A DNA stretch of 64,000 bases from Pseudomonadota bacterium. GTDB taxonomy: Bacteria; Pseudomonadota; Alphaproteobacteria; Rickettsiales; SXRF01. Of this stretch, positions 38,519 through 46,973 are shown in pieces (the stretch's first letter is position 1; each line of letters begins with the position of its first letter). Position numbers and translations under genes: made by a program. The DNA lies in NCBI GenBank assembly GCA_963205195.1, contig CAUJHR010000010.1, positions 1 to 64,000 of the forward strand, read 5' to 3'. The notes beneath the pieces were generated by a model. The model saw only the letters and a list, made by a program, of their open reading frames with translations. It had not been told where the DNA came from and did not search any database.

Positions 38519-39004
38519 ATGTTGAACATCAAAAAATTTCCAAAATTTACAGCAGCTCTTCTAGTTGCGGCAGTCTGCTATTCCCCTGCAGCTTTTGCTG
38601 ACAAAGGTGGAAAAGGTCACGGGCATGGACATGGCAAGCATGATGACCGCGATGATGATCGCGGCCATGGACATCATAGTGACCGCGTTTATATACATGA
38701 CAATGACCGCATCATAATCAAAAAATATGTGGTTAATGATTATAGGTCACATTGCCCTCCTGGGCTTGCAAAAAAGCATAATGGCTGCCTACCTCCAGGC
38801 CAAGCTAAAAAACTATATATAATTGGACAGCCTCTCCCGGAATATGTTGAATGGGAGCCAGTACCGCAGCCACTGTTAATTCAGCTCCAGCCAGTGCCTG
38901 CCGGTTATCAGTATGTGCAGGTGGATAAGGATATATTGCTTATTTCAGCAGCTTCACATCATGTTATTGATGCCATCACCCTGCTATCTGCTGTTGGCCA
39001 TTAA
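38519..39004 (+). CDS. RcnB/CigR-like periplasmic protein, His/Asp-rich
   Basis: A 161-residue protein with a signal peptide (cleavage near AFA-D, residue 28). It is followed by a GHGHGHGKHDDRDDDRGHGHH segment, which could bind metal ions, and by the segment CPPGLAKKHNGCLPPGQAKK, the core signature of the RcnB/CigR-type family. The C-terminal part holds VPAGYQYVQVDKDILLIS, typical of the family. It is 28 bases after the glycine-zipper gene and may be coexpressed. Confidence 0.8.
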   Translation: MLNIKKFPKFTAALLVAAVCYSPAAFADKGGKGHGHGHGKHDDRDDDRGHGHHSDRVYIHDNDRIIIKKYVVNDYRSHCPPGLAKKHNGCLPPGQAKKLYIIGQPLPEYVEWEPVPQPLLIQLQPVPAGYQYVQVDKDILLISAASHHVIDAITLLSAVGH

Positions 39005-39012
39005 TAAATAAT

Positions 39013-39089
39013 TGGCGATCCCGGAGGGATTCGAACCCCCGACAACCAGCTTAGAAGGCTGATGCTCTATCCAACTGAGCTACGGGATC
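39013..39089 (-). tRNA. tRNA-Arg (anticodon TCT)
   Basis: The minus-strand sequence starts GATCCCGTAGCTCAG, and the anticodon loop reads CTTCTAA with stem CAGC/GCTG, giving TCT. The T arm is GGGGGTTCGAATCCCTC, the acceptor is GATCCCG with CGGGATC plus discriminator G, and CCA is encoded. All four stems pair. Length is 77 bases with CCA. Confidence 0.95.
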
Positions 39090-39212
39090 GCAAGGCTTAG
39101 CCCATTCGTGTTACGCGAGCAAACCCTTATATTCAAGGGAAATATCATTAAACCGCCTTGTATGAATATTATTATTGATAGTTAGCGCCTCCTATCCTAT
39201 AGGAATAGCCGG

Positions 39213-39292
39213 GGGCGGTTAGCTCAGTTGGCCAGCCCCGCGGCGCATGAGCAGAAATGCTTTAACCAACCTGCGCCGCAGCTAGAGATTAA
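39213..39292 (+). pseudogene. Truncated tRNA-Val copy followed by a hairpin
   Basis: Bases 39213-39231 (GGGCGGTTAGCTCAGTTGG) are identical to the 5' end of the intact tRNA-Val at 39293 and diverge just after the D-loop. The sequence after it forms a hairpin, GCGGCGCA with TGCGCCGC enclosing AGCA-GAAA-TGCT. No anticodon arm or T arm can be found. The block is directly upstream of the functional gene and looks like a partial duplication or insertion scar. Confidence 0.65.
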
Positions 39293-39369
39293 GGGCGGTT
39301 AGCTCAGTTGGTTAGAGCGCCACGTTGACATCGTGGAGGTCGATGGTTCGAGTCCATTACCGCCCACCA
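39293..39369 (+). tRNA. tRNA-Val (anticodon GAC)
   Basis: GGGCGGT and ACCGCCC form the acceptor stem with discriminator A and encoded CCA. The D arm is AGCTCAGTTGGTTAGAGC, the anticodon stem is CCACG/CGTGG with loop TTGACAT (GAC), and the T arm is GATGGTTCGAGTCCATT. All arms pair, and the length is 77 bases with CCA. Confidence 0.96.
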
Positions 39370-39372
39370 TAA

Positions 39373-39396
39373 AAAAAGCGCCTTTAGGCACTTTTT
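39373..39396 (+). terminator. Rho-independent terminator after tRNA-Val
   Basis: AAAAAGCGCC pairs with GGCACTTTTT across a TTTA loop with one mismatch and ends in five T bases. It is directly downstream of the tRNA-Val CCA end. Confidence 0.7.
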
Positions 39397-39446
39397 AAAT
39401 GGTAAGCGTGACGAGAACCTTGGTTCGACAAAAATCCCCAGCCCCC

Positions 39447-39475
39447 TTGACACATGCTGGCATTACCCATAATAT
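39447..39475 (+). promoter_or_regulatory. Sigma-70 promoter for carA
   Basis: TTGACA at 39447-39452, a 17-base spacer, and TAATAT at 39470-39475 form a near-consensus promoter about 36 bases before the carA ATG. The -35 is perfect, and the -10 matches 4 of 6 positions. No arginine or pyrimidine operator was recognised beside it. Confidence 0.75.
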
Positions 39476-39511
39476 CCGCCGAATTTAACAAAAAATACCT
39501 TAGAAAATATA

Positions 39512-40711
39512 ATGAACGCCACACCAATACCCGCAAATGCCACTGCCTGCCTGCTTCTTGCAGATGGCAAGGTATTTTTTGGGGAAGCTATTGGTAAATC
39601 GGAATTTTCTATGGGTGAAATATGCTTCAATACCGGCATGGTCGGCTATCAGGAAACCCTCACTGATCCATCTTACGCCGGGCAGATAATCACCTTCACC
39701 TTTCCGCATATAGGCAATGTCGGCTGCAACCCGGATGATATTGAGGCCAACCGCGTATTCGCAAGCGGCCTGGTGCTGCGCGAGCCTATCACACAACCTT
39801 CCAATTACCGCAGCCAACAGCATTTCAATGATTGGCTGATAGAAAACAATCTAAGCGGCATCAGCGGGGTTGATACCCGCGCCCTCACCCGCCATATCCG
39901 AAAAAACGGGGCGCAGAATGCCGCAATTTTTCCTGTTTCCGCTGAAAAATATAACACCCAGTTAAAAGAAGCGCAGGATAAGCTCCGCACACATCCTTCT
40001 ATGGAAGGTCTGGATTTAGCGGGGCATGTTACCACCAAAGAGCATTATGATTGGACAAGCGGCGAATATTCATTCAAACCAGCAACGCCAAAACCGCAAA
40101 TCTACAATGTGGTAGCGATAGATTACGGTGAAAAACTTAATATCCTGCGCTGCCTTGTCGGGCGCGAATGCAAGGTTAAAGTGGTTTCCGCGCAAACCAG
40201 CGCCAAAGAAATCCTTGGATTAAAACCACACGGAATATTCCTATCCAACGGTCCCGGCGACCCGGCAGCAACTGCCCAGTATTCAACTCCGATACTCAAG
40301 GAACTTATAGATTCCGGAGTGCCTATTTTTGGCATCTGCCTTGGCCACCAATTGCTTGCACAGGCGCTTGGCGGCAAAACCGCGAAAATGCCGCAGGGAC
40401 ACCGCGGCGCCAACCACCCGGTAAAAAATTTACTTACAGGAGCAGTAGAAATAACCAGCCAGAACCATGGTTTCGCGGTACTGGCCGATAGCCTGCCGGC
40501 ACATGTCAAAGTAACTCATGTTTCCCTATTTGACGGAACAGTTGAGGGCCTGCGCGTAGAAGGCAAGCCGGTTTTCACCGTACAATACCACCCGGAATCT
40601 TCCCCCGGCCCGCATGACAGCACCTATTTGTTTGACGATTTTGTGAATATGATGAAGGATAGGATTCAGGATTCAGGATTCAGGATTCAGGGAGGAAAAA
40701 CTTCCCTATGA
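39512..40711 (+). CDS. carA: Carbamoyl-phosphate synthase small subunit
   Basis: A 399-residue glutaminase subunit supplying ammonia for carbamoyl phosphate, used in arginine and pyrimidine synthesis. The N-terminal CPSase_sm domain (ACLLLADGKVFFGEAIG, TGMVGYQETLTDPSYAGQI) is followed by a class I amidotransferase domain with GICLGHQLLAQALGG (cysteine near 277) and YHPESSPGPHD. The usual family end is FDDFVNMM; here about 17 more residues (DRIQDSGFRIQGG...) are encoded by AGGATTC repeats. The stop overlaps the inserted gene's start (ATGA). Confidence 0.95.
   Translation: MNATPIPANATACLLLADGKVFFGEAIGKSEFSMGEICFNTGMVGYQETLTDPSYAGQIITFTFPHIGNVGCNPDDIEANRVFASGLVLREPITQPSNYRSQQHFNDWLIENNLSGISGVDTRALTRHIRKNGAQNAAIFPVSAEKYNTQLKEAQDKLRTHPSMEGLDLAGHVTTKEHYDWTSGEYSFKPATPKPQIYNVVAIDYGEKLNILRCLVGRECKVKVVSAQTSAKEILGLKPHGIFLSNGPGDPAATAQYSTPILKELIDSGVPIFGICLGHQLLAQALGGKTAKMPQGHRGANHPVKNLLTGAVEITSQNHGFAVLADSLPAHVKVTHVSLFDGTVEGLRVEGKPVFTVQYHPESSPGPHDSTYLFDDFVNMMKDRIQDSGFRIQGGKTSL
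40661..40692 (+). repeat. Left AGGATTC array (inside the carA 3' end)
   Basis: Four consecutive AGGATTC heptamers followed by AGGG. The array is in the carA reading frame and adds residues to its C-terminus. It is complementary to the right array at 41077-41106, so both could pair in an mRNA as a stem of about 25-30 bp with a few mismatches. Confidence 0.85.
40689..40707 (+). promoter_or_regulatory. Hairpin masking the ribosome-binding site of the inserted gene
   Basis: AGGGAGG and CTTCCCT form a 7-bp stem (one G-T pair) with an AAAAA loop, directly before the ATG at 40708. The GGGAGG in the 5' arm is the only Shine-Dalgarno-like motif. A ribosome finishing carA at 40711 would open this hairpin, which suggests translational coupling. 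Confidence 0.55.
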
Positions 40712-41151
40712 GTATACAAAGCTACAGGGACTTAGAAGTTTGGCAAAAATCAAGAATGTTGGTAACACAGCTTTATCAACTTACCAAAACATTCCCAAAA
40801 GAAGAGAATTATGGGCTTACCAGTCAACTGCGAAGGGCAGCGGTTTCAGTTCCATCAAATATTGCGGAAGGAAAATCGCGGCGTGCAACAAAAGATTATA
40901 TGCGCTTTTTAGATATTGCTTATGGTTCTGTGGCTGAAGTTGAAACACAGTTATTTATAGCTTGTGATTTGGGTTATACGACAGAAAAGAATGTATCTTC
41001 ATTATTGGGTGGCTATGCTGAAATAGGTAGGATGCTTAATGGATTATTATCTAGCCTGGAGCGCTGCCTGAAAACACCTGAATCCCGAATCCTGAATCCC
41101 GAATCCAAAATTGAACCCCAAACTCTGAACTCTGAACTCGCCTATGCCTAA
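40708..41151 (+). CDS. Four-helix-bundle protein of the 23S rRNA intervening-sequence (IVP) family
   Basis: A 147-residue protein. [62 protein letters not shown] and the final [10 protein letters not shown]-like helix give the complete S23/IVP four-helix-bundle signature. Members are encoded in insertions within 23S rRNA genes or as free-standing genes of unknown function; they are probably RNA-associated. The usual end is near residue 120; here about 25 residues ([13 protein letters not shown]...) come from the right repeat array. It overlaps carA by 4 and carB by 8 bases. Confidence 0.9.
   Translation: MSIQSYRDLEVWQKSRMLVTQLYQLTKTFPKEENYGLTSQLRRAAVSVPSNIAEGKSRRATKDYMRFLDIAYGSVAEVETQLFIACDLGYTTEKNVSSLLGGYAEIGRMLNGLLSSLERCLKTPESRILNPESKIEPQTLNSELAYA
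41077..41106 (+). repeat. Right array (inverted GGATTC units) inside the IVP gene 3' end
   Basis: CCTGAATCCCGAATCCTGAATCCCGAATCC is the reverse complement of alternating GGATTCAGG/GGATTCGGG units and matches the left array with a few mismatches. It is followed by a shorter direct repeat of CTGAACT at about 41121-41138. The array is in the IVP reading frame and encodes its tail. Confidence 0.85.
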
Positions 41152-44100
41152 ACGTACTGACATAAAATCAATTTTAATAATCGGCGCAGGGCCGATAGTG
41201 ATCGGACAGGCCTGCGAGTTTGACTATTCAGGAAGCCAGGCTTGCAAGGTTCTGCGCGCAGAAGGATATAGGGTAATATTGGTCAATTCCAACCCAGCAA
41301 CGATCATGACCGACCCTGATCTTGCCGACGCAACTTACATAGAACCCATAACCCCGGAGATGGTGGAAAAAATTATCGCCAAGGAAAAACCTGATGCGCT
41401 GTTGCCGACAATGGGCGGACAAACCGCGCTTAACTGTGCCAAGGCTCTGGCCGAATCGGGCGTGCTTAAAAAATATAATGTCGAGCTGATCGGTGCAAAA
41501 CTGGATTCAATAAATAAAGCCGAAGACCGCCAGCTATTCAATGATGCGATGAAAAAGATCGGGCTGGAAGTTCCAAAGAACGCAGTTGTAAAATCTCTCG
41601 ATGAAGCTCGCAAGGCCATGGAATATGTCGGGCTTCCAGCCATCATACGCCCGTCCTTCACCATGGGCGGCGCGGGCGGCGGTATCGCCTATAACCGCGA
41701 AGAATTCGAACAGATCATCACCAGCGGTCTTGATGCTTCCCCCATAGGCGAAGTGTTGATCGACGAATCAGTACTTGGCTGGAAAGAATTTGAGATGGAG
41801 GTGGTTCGCGACAAAGCCGATAACTGCATCATAATCTGCTCAATTGAAAACTTAGACCCAATGGGCGTGCATACCGGCGACTCTATAACCGTCGCCCCTG
41901 CGCTTACGCTCACCGATAAAGAATACCAGAATATGCGTAACGCAAGCTTTGCGGTGCTGCGCGAGATCGGTGTGGATACTGGCGGTTCCAACGTTCAGTT
42001 CGCAGTGAATCCTGTTGATGGCCGCATGATCGTGATCGAGATGAACCCGCGTGTTTCTCGCTCCTCCGCGCTTGCCTCAAAAGCTACCGGATTTCCGATT
42101 GCCAAGGTAGCGGCCAAGCTTGCTGTTGGTTATACGCTCGATGAAATATTAAATGATGTTACCAAAGTAACTCCCGCATCTTTTGAGCCGACCATAGATT
42201 ATGTGGTAGTGAAAATTCCACGTTTCACTTTTGAAAAATTCCCCGGCTCGGAACCTATACTGACCACCGCCATGAAATCGGTTGGCGAATCAATGGCGAT
42301 GGGCCGCAATTTTAAAGAAGCTTTGCAAAAAGCGCTGCGCTCTCTGGAAACCGGACTTACTGGGCTTAACGAAGTTGAAATTAAAGATGCCGATACAGCG
42401 CGCTCGGAACTCTCGCGCCCAACTCCTGACCGTTTGCTGGTTGCCGCCCAAGCCCTGCGCCTTGGCGTTACAGTTGAAGAAATTTGTTCCATTGCCAAAT
42501 ACGACCCGTGGTTCATGCGTGAGCTTTCCGAAATAGTGCAGATGGCAGAAAAATTAAAAACCGGGAATATTGAATCGCTGCTTTACCCAGCAAAGCATAT
42601 TGGGTTTTCTGACGCAAGGATAGCACAGCTTACTGCTAAGCCGATAAATGATATCCGCAAACTCCGCCATAAACTCGGCATCCATCCCGTCTATAAACGC
42701 GTCGATACATGCGCGGCTGAATTTGATTCCGACACTCCTTATATGTATTCAACCTACGAAGGCATGAATGCCGAGTGCGAATCACGCCCCACCGACAAAG
42801 AAAAAATTATCATATTGGGCGGCGGGCCTAACCGCATCGGGCAAGGCATTGAGTTTGATTATTGCTGTGTACACGCCGCTTACGCGCTGCGTGACGCTGG
42901 TTACGAAACTATCATGGTCAACTGCAACCCGGAAACCGTTTCCACCGATTACGACACTTCCGACAGGCTTTATTTCGAGCCGCTGACCGCCGAGGATGTT
43001 TTCGAGATAATCCACACCGAAAAGAAAAACGGCAAGGTAAAAGGCGTGATCGTCCAGTTCGGCGGCCAGACCCCGCTCAAGCTTGCGCGTGCGCTTGAAG
43101 CAGAGTTCGGCAAGGATATAATAATCGGCACTTCGCCAGATTCCATTGACCTCGCTGAAGACCGAGACCGCTTCCGTGAGCTGGTAGAAAAACTGGGGCT
43201 AAAACAACCCAAAAGCGGCATTGGCCGGAGTATATCAGAAGTGCTCGCCGAGTCCGATAATGTTGGTTTTCCGCTTCTGGTACGCCCTTCTTATGTGCTG
43301 GGTGGCCGTGCAATGAAAATAATTTACGACAGGACAACGCTTGAGCAATATGTCGGCGAGATAATAAAAATGTTCGGCGACGGGCCGATACTCGTCGATT
43401 CCTATTTGCAGGATGCAACCGAACTCGATGTCGATTGCCTGCGCGACAAAGATGGTAATACATTCGTAGCCGGAATCATGCAGCATATAGAAGAAGCTGG
43501 GATTCACTCCGGCGATTCAGCCTGCTCGCTGCCGGCTTATTCACTCAATGATAAAATCCTCTCTGAAATTAAAAAACAGGCTGAGTCGCTTGCCGGTGCT
43601 TTGAATGTAGTCGGACTTATGAACGTTCAGTTCGCGGTGAAGGATGGAGAAATTTACCTGATCGAAGTAAACCCCCGCGCCAGCCGCACGGTTCCTTTCG
43701 TTGCAAAATCCATCGGCGTCCCTATAGCAAAGATCGCGGCGCGTTTAATGGCTGGTGCAAGCCTGAAAGATTTTAATATAAGCCACAAAACCATTTCACA
43801 TGTCTGCGTAAAAGAAGCTGTATTCCCATTCGCGCGTTTCGCAGGTGTCGATGTAATACTTGGTCCGGAAATGAAATCAACCGGCGAAGCAATGGGTATA
43901 GATTCCGATTTCCCGCGTGCGTTTGCCAAGTCGCAACTCTCGGCTGGCAGCACCATCCCTAAAGGCGGCACTGTTTTCGTATCGGTCAAAGAATCCGACA
44001 AGGCTTCCGTAACCCCTGCGATACGCGAACTTGCAGGGCTTGGCTTTTCTATAATCGCCACCCGCGGGACAGCGCGCTATTTAAATGAAAATGGAATAAA

Positions 44101-44368
44101 AGTTGAAGTAGTAAACAAGGTCCGCGAAGGCAGGCCGCATATTGTTGACATGCTTAAAGACGGAAAGATCGCGCTGGTTTTAAATACCACCGAGGGCGGC
44201 CAGTCAGTTGCCGATTCGTTTTCCATCCGCCGCACTTCCTTGCTTGGAAAAATTCCTTACTACACCACCATTGCCGGGGCAAAAGCCATAGCCAGCGCCA
44301 TATCCTCCATTAATAATGGGGGGGGGCTTGACGTACGTTCAATACAATCGTACTTTAGCAATAATTAA
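41144..44368 (+). CDS. carB: Carbamoyl-phosphate synthase large subunit
   Basis: A 1074-residue synthetase. It begins [30 protein letters not shown], and two homologous ATP-grasp halves follow, the second starting near 550 ([22 protein letters not shown]). The C-terminal MGS-like allosteric domain starts near 935 ([14 protein letters not shown]...). Both ATP sites and the oligomerisation region are intact. The carA-to-carB distance is bridged by the inserted gene, whose stop overlaps the carB start, so translation is not interrupted. Confidence 0.97.
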   Translation: MPKRTDIKSILIIGAGPIVIGQACEFDYSGSQACKVLRAEGYRVILVNSNPATIMTDPDLADATYIEPITPEMVEKIIAKEKPDALLPTMGGQTALNCAKALAESGVLKKYNVELIGAKLDSINKAEDRQLFNDAMKKIGLEVPKNAVVKSLDEARKAMEYVGLPAIIRPSFTMGGAGGGIAYNREEFEQIITSGLDASPIGEVLIDESVLGWKEFEMEVVRDKADNCIIICSIENLDPMGVHTGDSITVAPALTLTDKEYQNMRNASFAVLREIGVDTGGSNVQFAVNPVDGRMIVIEMNPRVSRSSALASKATGFPIAKVAAKLAVGYTLDEILNDVTKVTPASFEPTIDYVVVKIPRFTFEKFPGSEPILTTAMKSVGESMAMGRNFKEALQKALRSLETGLTGLNEVEIKDADTARSELSRPTPDRLLVAAQALRLGVTVEEICSIAKYDPWFMRELSEIVQMAEKLKTGNIESLLYPAKHIGFSDARIAQLTAKPINDIRKLRHKLGIHPVYKRVDTCAAEFDSDTPYMYSTYEGMNAECESRPTDKEKIIILGGGPNRIGQGIEFDYCCVHAAYALRDAGYETIMVNCNPETVSTDYDTSDRLYFEPLTAEDVFEIIHTEKKNGKVKGVIVQFGGQTPLKLARALEAEFGKDIIIGTSPDSIDLAEDRDRFRELVEKLGLKQPKSGIGRSISEVLAESDNVGFPLLVRPSYVLGGRAMKIIYDRTTLEQYVGEIIKMFGDGPILVDSYLQDATELDVDCLRDKDGNTFVAGIMQHIEEAGIHSGDSACSLPAYSLNDKILSEIKKQAESLAGALNVVGLMNVQFAVKDGEIYLIEVNPRASRTVPFVAKSIGVPIAKIAARLMAGASLKDFNISHKTISHVCVKEAVFPFARFAGVDVILGPEMKSTGEAMGIDSDFPRAFAKSQLSAGSTIPKGGTVFVSVKESDKASVTPAIRELAGLGFSIIATRGTARYLNENGIKVEVVNKVREGRPHIVDMLKDGKIALVLNTTEGGQSVADSFSIRRTSLLGKIPYYTTIAGAKAIASAISSINNGGGLDVRSIQSYFSNN

Positions 44369-44391
44369 TTCAGAATAACAAGGCACGACAA

Positions 44392-44422
44392 AAGGCTCGC
44401 TTTAGCCTTAGGTTATTTTTTT
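44392..44422 (+). terminator. Hairpin with T tract between carB and greA
   Basis: AAGGCT and AGCCTT form a 6-bp stem around a CGCTTT loop, followed after six or seven bases by a run of seven T bases. The gap before the T tract weakens it as an intrinsic terminator, so partial termination or attenuation is plausible. Confidence 0.4.
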
Positions 44423-44445
44423 GCTGCGACACAGAGGAGAAGACA

Positions 44446-44919
44446 ATGGAAAAATTCCCTATAACCACCGCAGGATATGCGCGCCTGGAAGCAGAACTAA
44501 AGCAACGCAAATCGGTTGACCGCCCTGCTATAATCGAGGCGATTTCCGAAGCCCGCGCCCATGGCGACCTGAAAGAAAATGCTGAATACCACGCAGCGAA
44601 AGAAAAACAGAGCTTCATTGAAGGCCGCATCAAAGAGCTGGAAGCCGTAATTTCCCGCGCTGATGTTATTGATGTAAAATCACTTGCCTGCGACACAGTA
44701 AAATTCGGCGCCACCGTAAAACTGGTTGATGAAGACAGCGAGGAAGAAAGTAAATACCAGATCGTCGGAGAACATGAAGCCGATATAAACCAGCGCCTTA
44801 TTTCAATAACCGCCCCTATAGCCCGCGCACTGATCGGCAAGAAAAAAGGTGATTCAATTGAGGTCAAAACCCCAAAAGGAGGCCGCAATTACGAGATACT
44901 GGAAATTAAATACGTTTGA
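44446..44919 (+). CDS. greA: Transcription elongation factor GreA
   Basis: A 157-residue factor that stimulates RNA cleavage in backtracked RNA polymerase. The N-terminal coiled coil ([27 protein letters not shown]... [16 protein letters not shown], with the tip acidic residues) and the C-terminal FKBP-like domain ([34 protein letters not shown]) are complete. The start follows an AGAGGAG ribosome-binding site. carB-greA adjacency is common in alphaproteobacteria. Confidence 0.97.
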   Translation: MEKFPITTAGYARLEAELKQRKSVDRPAIIEAISEARAHGDLKENAEYHAAKEKQSFIEGRIKELEAVISRADVIDVKSLACDTVKFGATVKLVDEDSEEESKYQIVGEHEADINQRLISITAPIARALIGKKKGDSIEVKTPKGGRNYEILEIKYV

Positions 44920-44931
44920 TATTTTATTTCC

Positions 44932-45013
44932 TTGTCATTCCCGCGCAGGCGGGAATCTCTCTATAGTTTACCCCAAGAATTAATAGGGATTCCTGCTTTC
45001 GCAGGAATGGCAA
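44932..45013. repeat. Composite palindromic repeat (ATTCCC-N8-GGGAAT type)
   Basis: ATTCCCGCGCAGGCGGGAAT (44937-44956) and ATTCCTGCTTTCGCAGGAAT (44989-45008) are each hairpins. Their outer ends (TTGTCATTCCCGC and GCAGGAATGGCAA) also pair with two mismatches, making an 82-bp compound palindrome. The first unit fits the ATTCCC-N8-GGGAAT form of the Neisseria dRS3 repeat; the same pattern is found dispersed in other bacteria. It lies between convergent greA and the pterin dehydratase gene. Confidence 0.8.
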
Positions 45014-45016
45014 ACT

Positions 45017-45334
45017 CTAAAGCTCGTTTATCTTTGCAGCTACTATAAAATCATTCTTGTGCAATCCGCCTACATCATGGGTCATTAGGCGCACCTTCAC
45101 ATAACCCCAGCCAAAATTAATATCGGGGTGGTGGTTTTCCTCCTGCGCGATTTTGGCTATTTTACCCGCAAGGGCAAATGCATTGTCAAAATCAGGGAAT
45201 GTAAATTTACGGAATATAGCAGTGCCGCCATGCGCGAGCGCCCAGCCTGGAACCTGCCCTAACATTGACTTGGCATCCTTTTCATTTATGGCTTCACCAT
45301 TTTTTGTGGATGAGCATTTTTGTTTTGCGAGCAT
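45017..45334 (-). CDS. Pterin-4a-carbinolamine dehydratase
   Basis: A 105-residue enzyme of the DCoH/PhhB family that regenerates quinonoid dihydrobiopterin and prevents primapterin formation; it may also assist molybdopterin metabolism. The catalytic EENHHPDINFGWGYVKVRL segment is near residues 66-84, and THDVGGLHKNDF follows. Full length for the family. No phhA is nearby. Confidence 0.92.
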   Translation of the reverse strand: MLAKQKCSSTKNGEAINEKDAKSMLGQVPGWALAHGGTAIFRKFTFPDFDNAFALAGKIAKIAQEENHHPDINFGWGYVKVRLMTHDVGGLHKNDFIVAAKINEL

Positions 45335-45472
45335 ACTATTTCCCTGATTGGCATTAGAATTGCATTAAATTTGTTATCCACTTTATATCAATAAAAAATA
45401 GATGGATATAAGAGAAAAAATAAGTTACATTCCTTCAAACTAGGTAATATTTACCCATAAGGCATAAAATTC

Positions 45473-45883
45473 ATGAATTTTGAGAACATACCATTATTTA
45501 GCGTAATGAAATCCAAGATGGGTTATATGTCCGAGCGCCAAAGCGTCCTTGCCCAGAATATTGCTAATGCAGACACACCGGGCTACCAGGCACTTGATGT
45601 AGAAGCCCCGAATTTTAAAAAATCACTTATGCACTCAAGCCAGCAATTACAGATGCGCGCAACTGACAGCAAACATTTCAGCGGCGCCAGAACTTCCGCT
45701 TCCGCCACCCGCATAATACACCGCGATTCAACTTATGAACGCAACCCAAGTGGCAATAATGTTGCCATAGAAGAGGAAATGTCAAAAGTTGCTGCAAACC
45801 AGGCTGAATACCAGAAGGTTCTAAACCTGTACCGGAAATCGGTTGATATGTTCAAAACCGCTATCGGCAAAACTAACGGATAA
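45473..45883 (+). CDS. flgB: Flagellar basal-body rod protein FlgB
   Basis: A 136-residue proximal rod protein. The N-terminal flagellar rod motif (VMKSKMGYMSERQSVLAQNIANADTPGYQALDVE) and a conserved C-terminal helix (AANQAEYQKVLNLYRKSVDMFKTAIG) are present. It polymerises as part of the rod that joins the export apparatus to the hook. It is the first of the flgB-flgC-fliE-fliQ run. Confidence 0.95.
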   Translation: MNFENIPLFSVMKSKMGYMSERQSVLAQNIANADTPGYQALDVEAPNFKKSLMHSSQQLQMRATDSKHFSGARTSASATRIIHRDSTYERNPSGNNVAIEEEMSKVAANQAEYQKVLNLYRKSVDMFKTAIGKTNG

Positions 45884-45895
45884 TAGGAATATATT

Positions 45896-46303
45896 ATGCA
45901 AATATCAGATTCACTTTCAATTTCTGCAGCAGGCATGAAAGCACAGGGTGACCGCCTGCGCGTTGTTTCCGAAAATATTGCTAATGCTGACTCAACCGGG
46001 AAAACACCTGGGGAAGCCCCTTATCGCCGCAAGCTGGTTCTTTTCCAAAATAGCCTTGATAAGGAATTAGGCATCAATACTGTAAAAGTTTCAGCACGTA
46101 CGCATGACATGTCAGAATTCCGCAAAAAATATGATCCCAATCATCCAGCTGCCGACGTACAGGGTTATGTACTTTATCCCAATGTTAACAGCATAGTGGA
46201 AATGATGGATATGCGCGAAGCGCGGCGCGGCTATGAAGCCAACCTTAATATGGTAGAAGTATCAAAATCTATGTTGTCGCGCACTATTGATTTGCTAAGG
46301 TAA
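45896..46303 (+). CDS. flgC: Flagellar basal-body rod protein FlgC
   Basis: A 135-residue rod protein. SLSISAAGMKAQGDRLRVVSENIANADST at the N-terminus and GYEANLNMVEVSKSMLSRTIDLL at the C-terminus are the conserved terminal helices of axial flagellar proteins. GYVLYPNVNSIVEMMDMREARR near 88 is also typical of FlgC. It is 12 bases after flgB with an AGGAA ribosome-binding site. Confidence 0.95.
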   Translation: MQISDSLSISAAGMKAQGDRLRVVSENIANADSTGKTPGEAPYRRKLVLFQNSLDKELGINTVKVSARTHDMSEFRKKYDPNHPAADVQGYVLYPNVNSIVEMMDMREARRGYEANLNMVEVSKSMLSRTIDLLR

Positions 46304-46340
46304 AAATTATATAATAAGCGCCTAAGCTAAAGGGTAAATT

Positions 46341-46658
46341 ATGAGTATCGACGCATTATCAGCCGCAAATGCCTATCGCAGCCAGCTAAAGCTGCAAAGC
46401 GATATTACGGATGCTCCGGTTCAGGAAGAAGCAAACAAATCCTCTTTTTCCAATTTAGTCAAAGAAGGCCTGGAAAGCGCAATTGGCGCTCAGAGCAAAA
46501 GCGAATCCATGAAAATGGATTCCCTTACCACCGGGAAAGTTGACCTTGCCGATTTAGTTACTGCAGTTACCAATGCTGAGCTGTCCCTAAATACGGTTAT
46601 AGCTGTGCGCGATAAAGTCATCGGCGCGTATCAGGACATAATCCGCATGCCAATGTAA
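46341..46658 (+). CDS. fliE: Flagellar hook-basal body complex protein FliE
   Basis: A 105-residue protein linking the MS ring to the rod. The C-terminal LADLVTAVTNAELSLNTVIAVRDKVIGAYQDIIRMPM is the FliE signature, with the typical ending IxRMPM. The N-terminus is less conserved. It follows flgC by 37 bases and precedes fliQ across a hairpin. Confidence 0.94.
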   Translation: MSIDALSAANAYRSQLKLQSDITDAPVQEEANKSSFSNLVKEGLESAIGAQSKSESMKMDSLTTGKVDLADLVTAVTNAELSLNTVIAVRDKVIGAYQDIIRMPM

Positions 46659-46661
46659 TAT

Positions 46662-46694
46662 AAAAAGCATACTGAGCGAAGCGAAGGGCTTTTT
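46662..46694 (+). repeat. Hairpin repeat between fliE and fliQ
   Basis: AAAAAGC pairs with GCTTTTT across a 19-base loop containing CTGAGCGAAGCGAAG. The T run following the stem makes it a possible terminator, and the loop sequence looks like a short dispersed repeat. Confidence 0.45.
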
Positions 46695-46706
46695 AGGATA
46701 AGGTTT

Positions 46707-46973
46707 ATGGAAACAGCTGAAGTATTGGAAGTAATGCGTGATGCTATATATGTGCTTATACTTATATCAGCGCCTATGATGATAGTTGCGCTGATAGTAG
46801 GCCTTATAATAGCAATTATACAGGCATTGACACAAATTCAGGAAGCAACCCTTACATTTGTTCCCAAAGTTCTTGCCATGCTGGTCGTATTGGTTTTGAC
46901 ACTGCCTTACATGGTCGACCAGCTTACCAGCCTGAATAATCGTTTATATGACCGTATAGTCCATATCGAATGA
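46707..46973 (+). CDS. fliQ: Flagellar export apparatus protein FliQ
   Basis: An 88-residue protein with two membrane helices (about 15-38 and 52-73). LIISAPMMIVALIVGLIIAIIQALTQIQEATLTFVPKVLAML is typical of FliQ/SctS. It contributes to the type III export gate with FliP and FliR, which are not in this window. The flgB-flgC-fliE-fliQ order is characteristic of several alphaproteobacterial groups. Its stop is directly adjacent to the end of rsmA. Confidence 0.94.
   Translation: METAEVLEVMRDAIYVLILISAPMMIVALIVGLIIAIIQALTQIQEATLTFVPKVLAMLVVLVLTLPYMVDQLTSLNNRLYDRIVHIE

Noticed and set aside
40661-41138. Possible CRISPR array from the AGGATTC repeats
   Set aside because: The units are heptamers in tandem without spacers, on either side of a gene, and no cas genes occur.
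45374-45382. Single DnaA-box-like TTATCCACT
   Set aside because: One isolated near match with no cluster and no dnaA nearby; insufficient for an origin.
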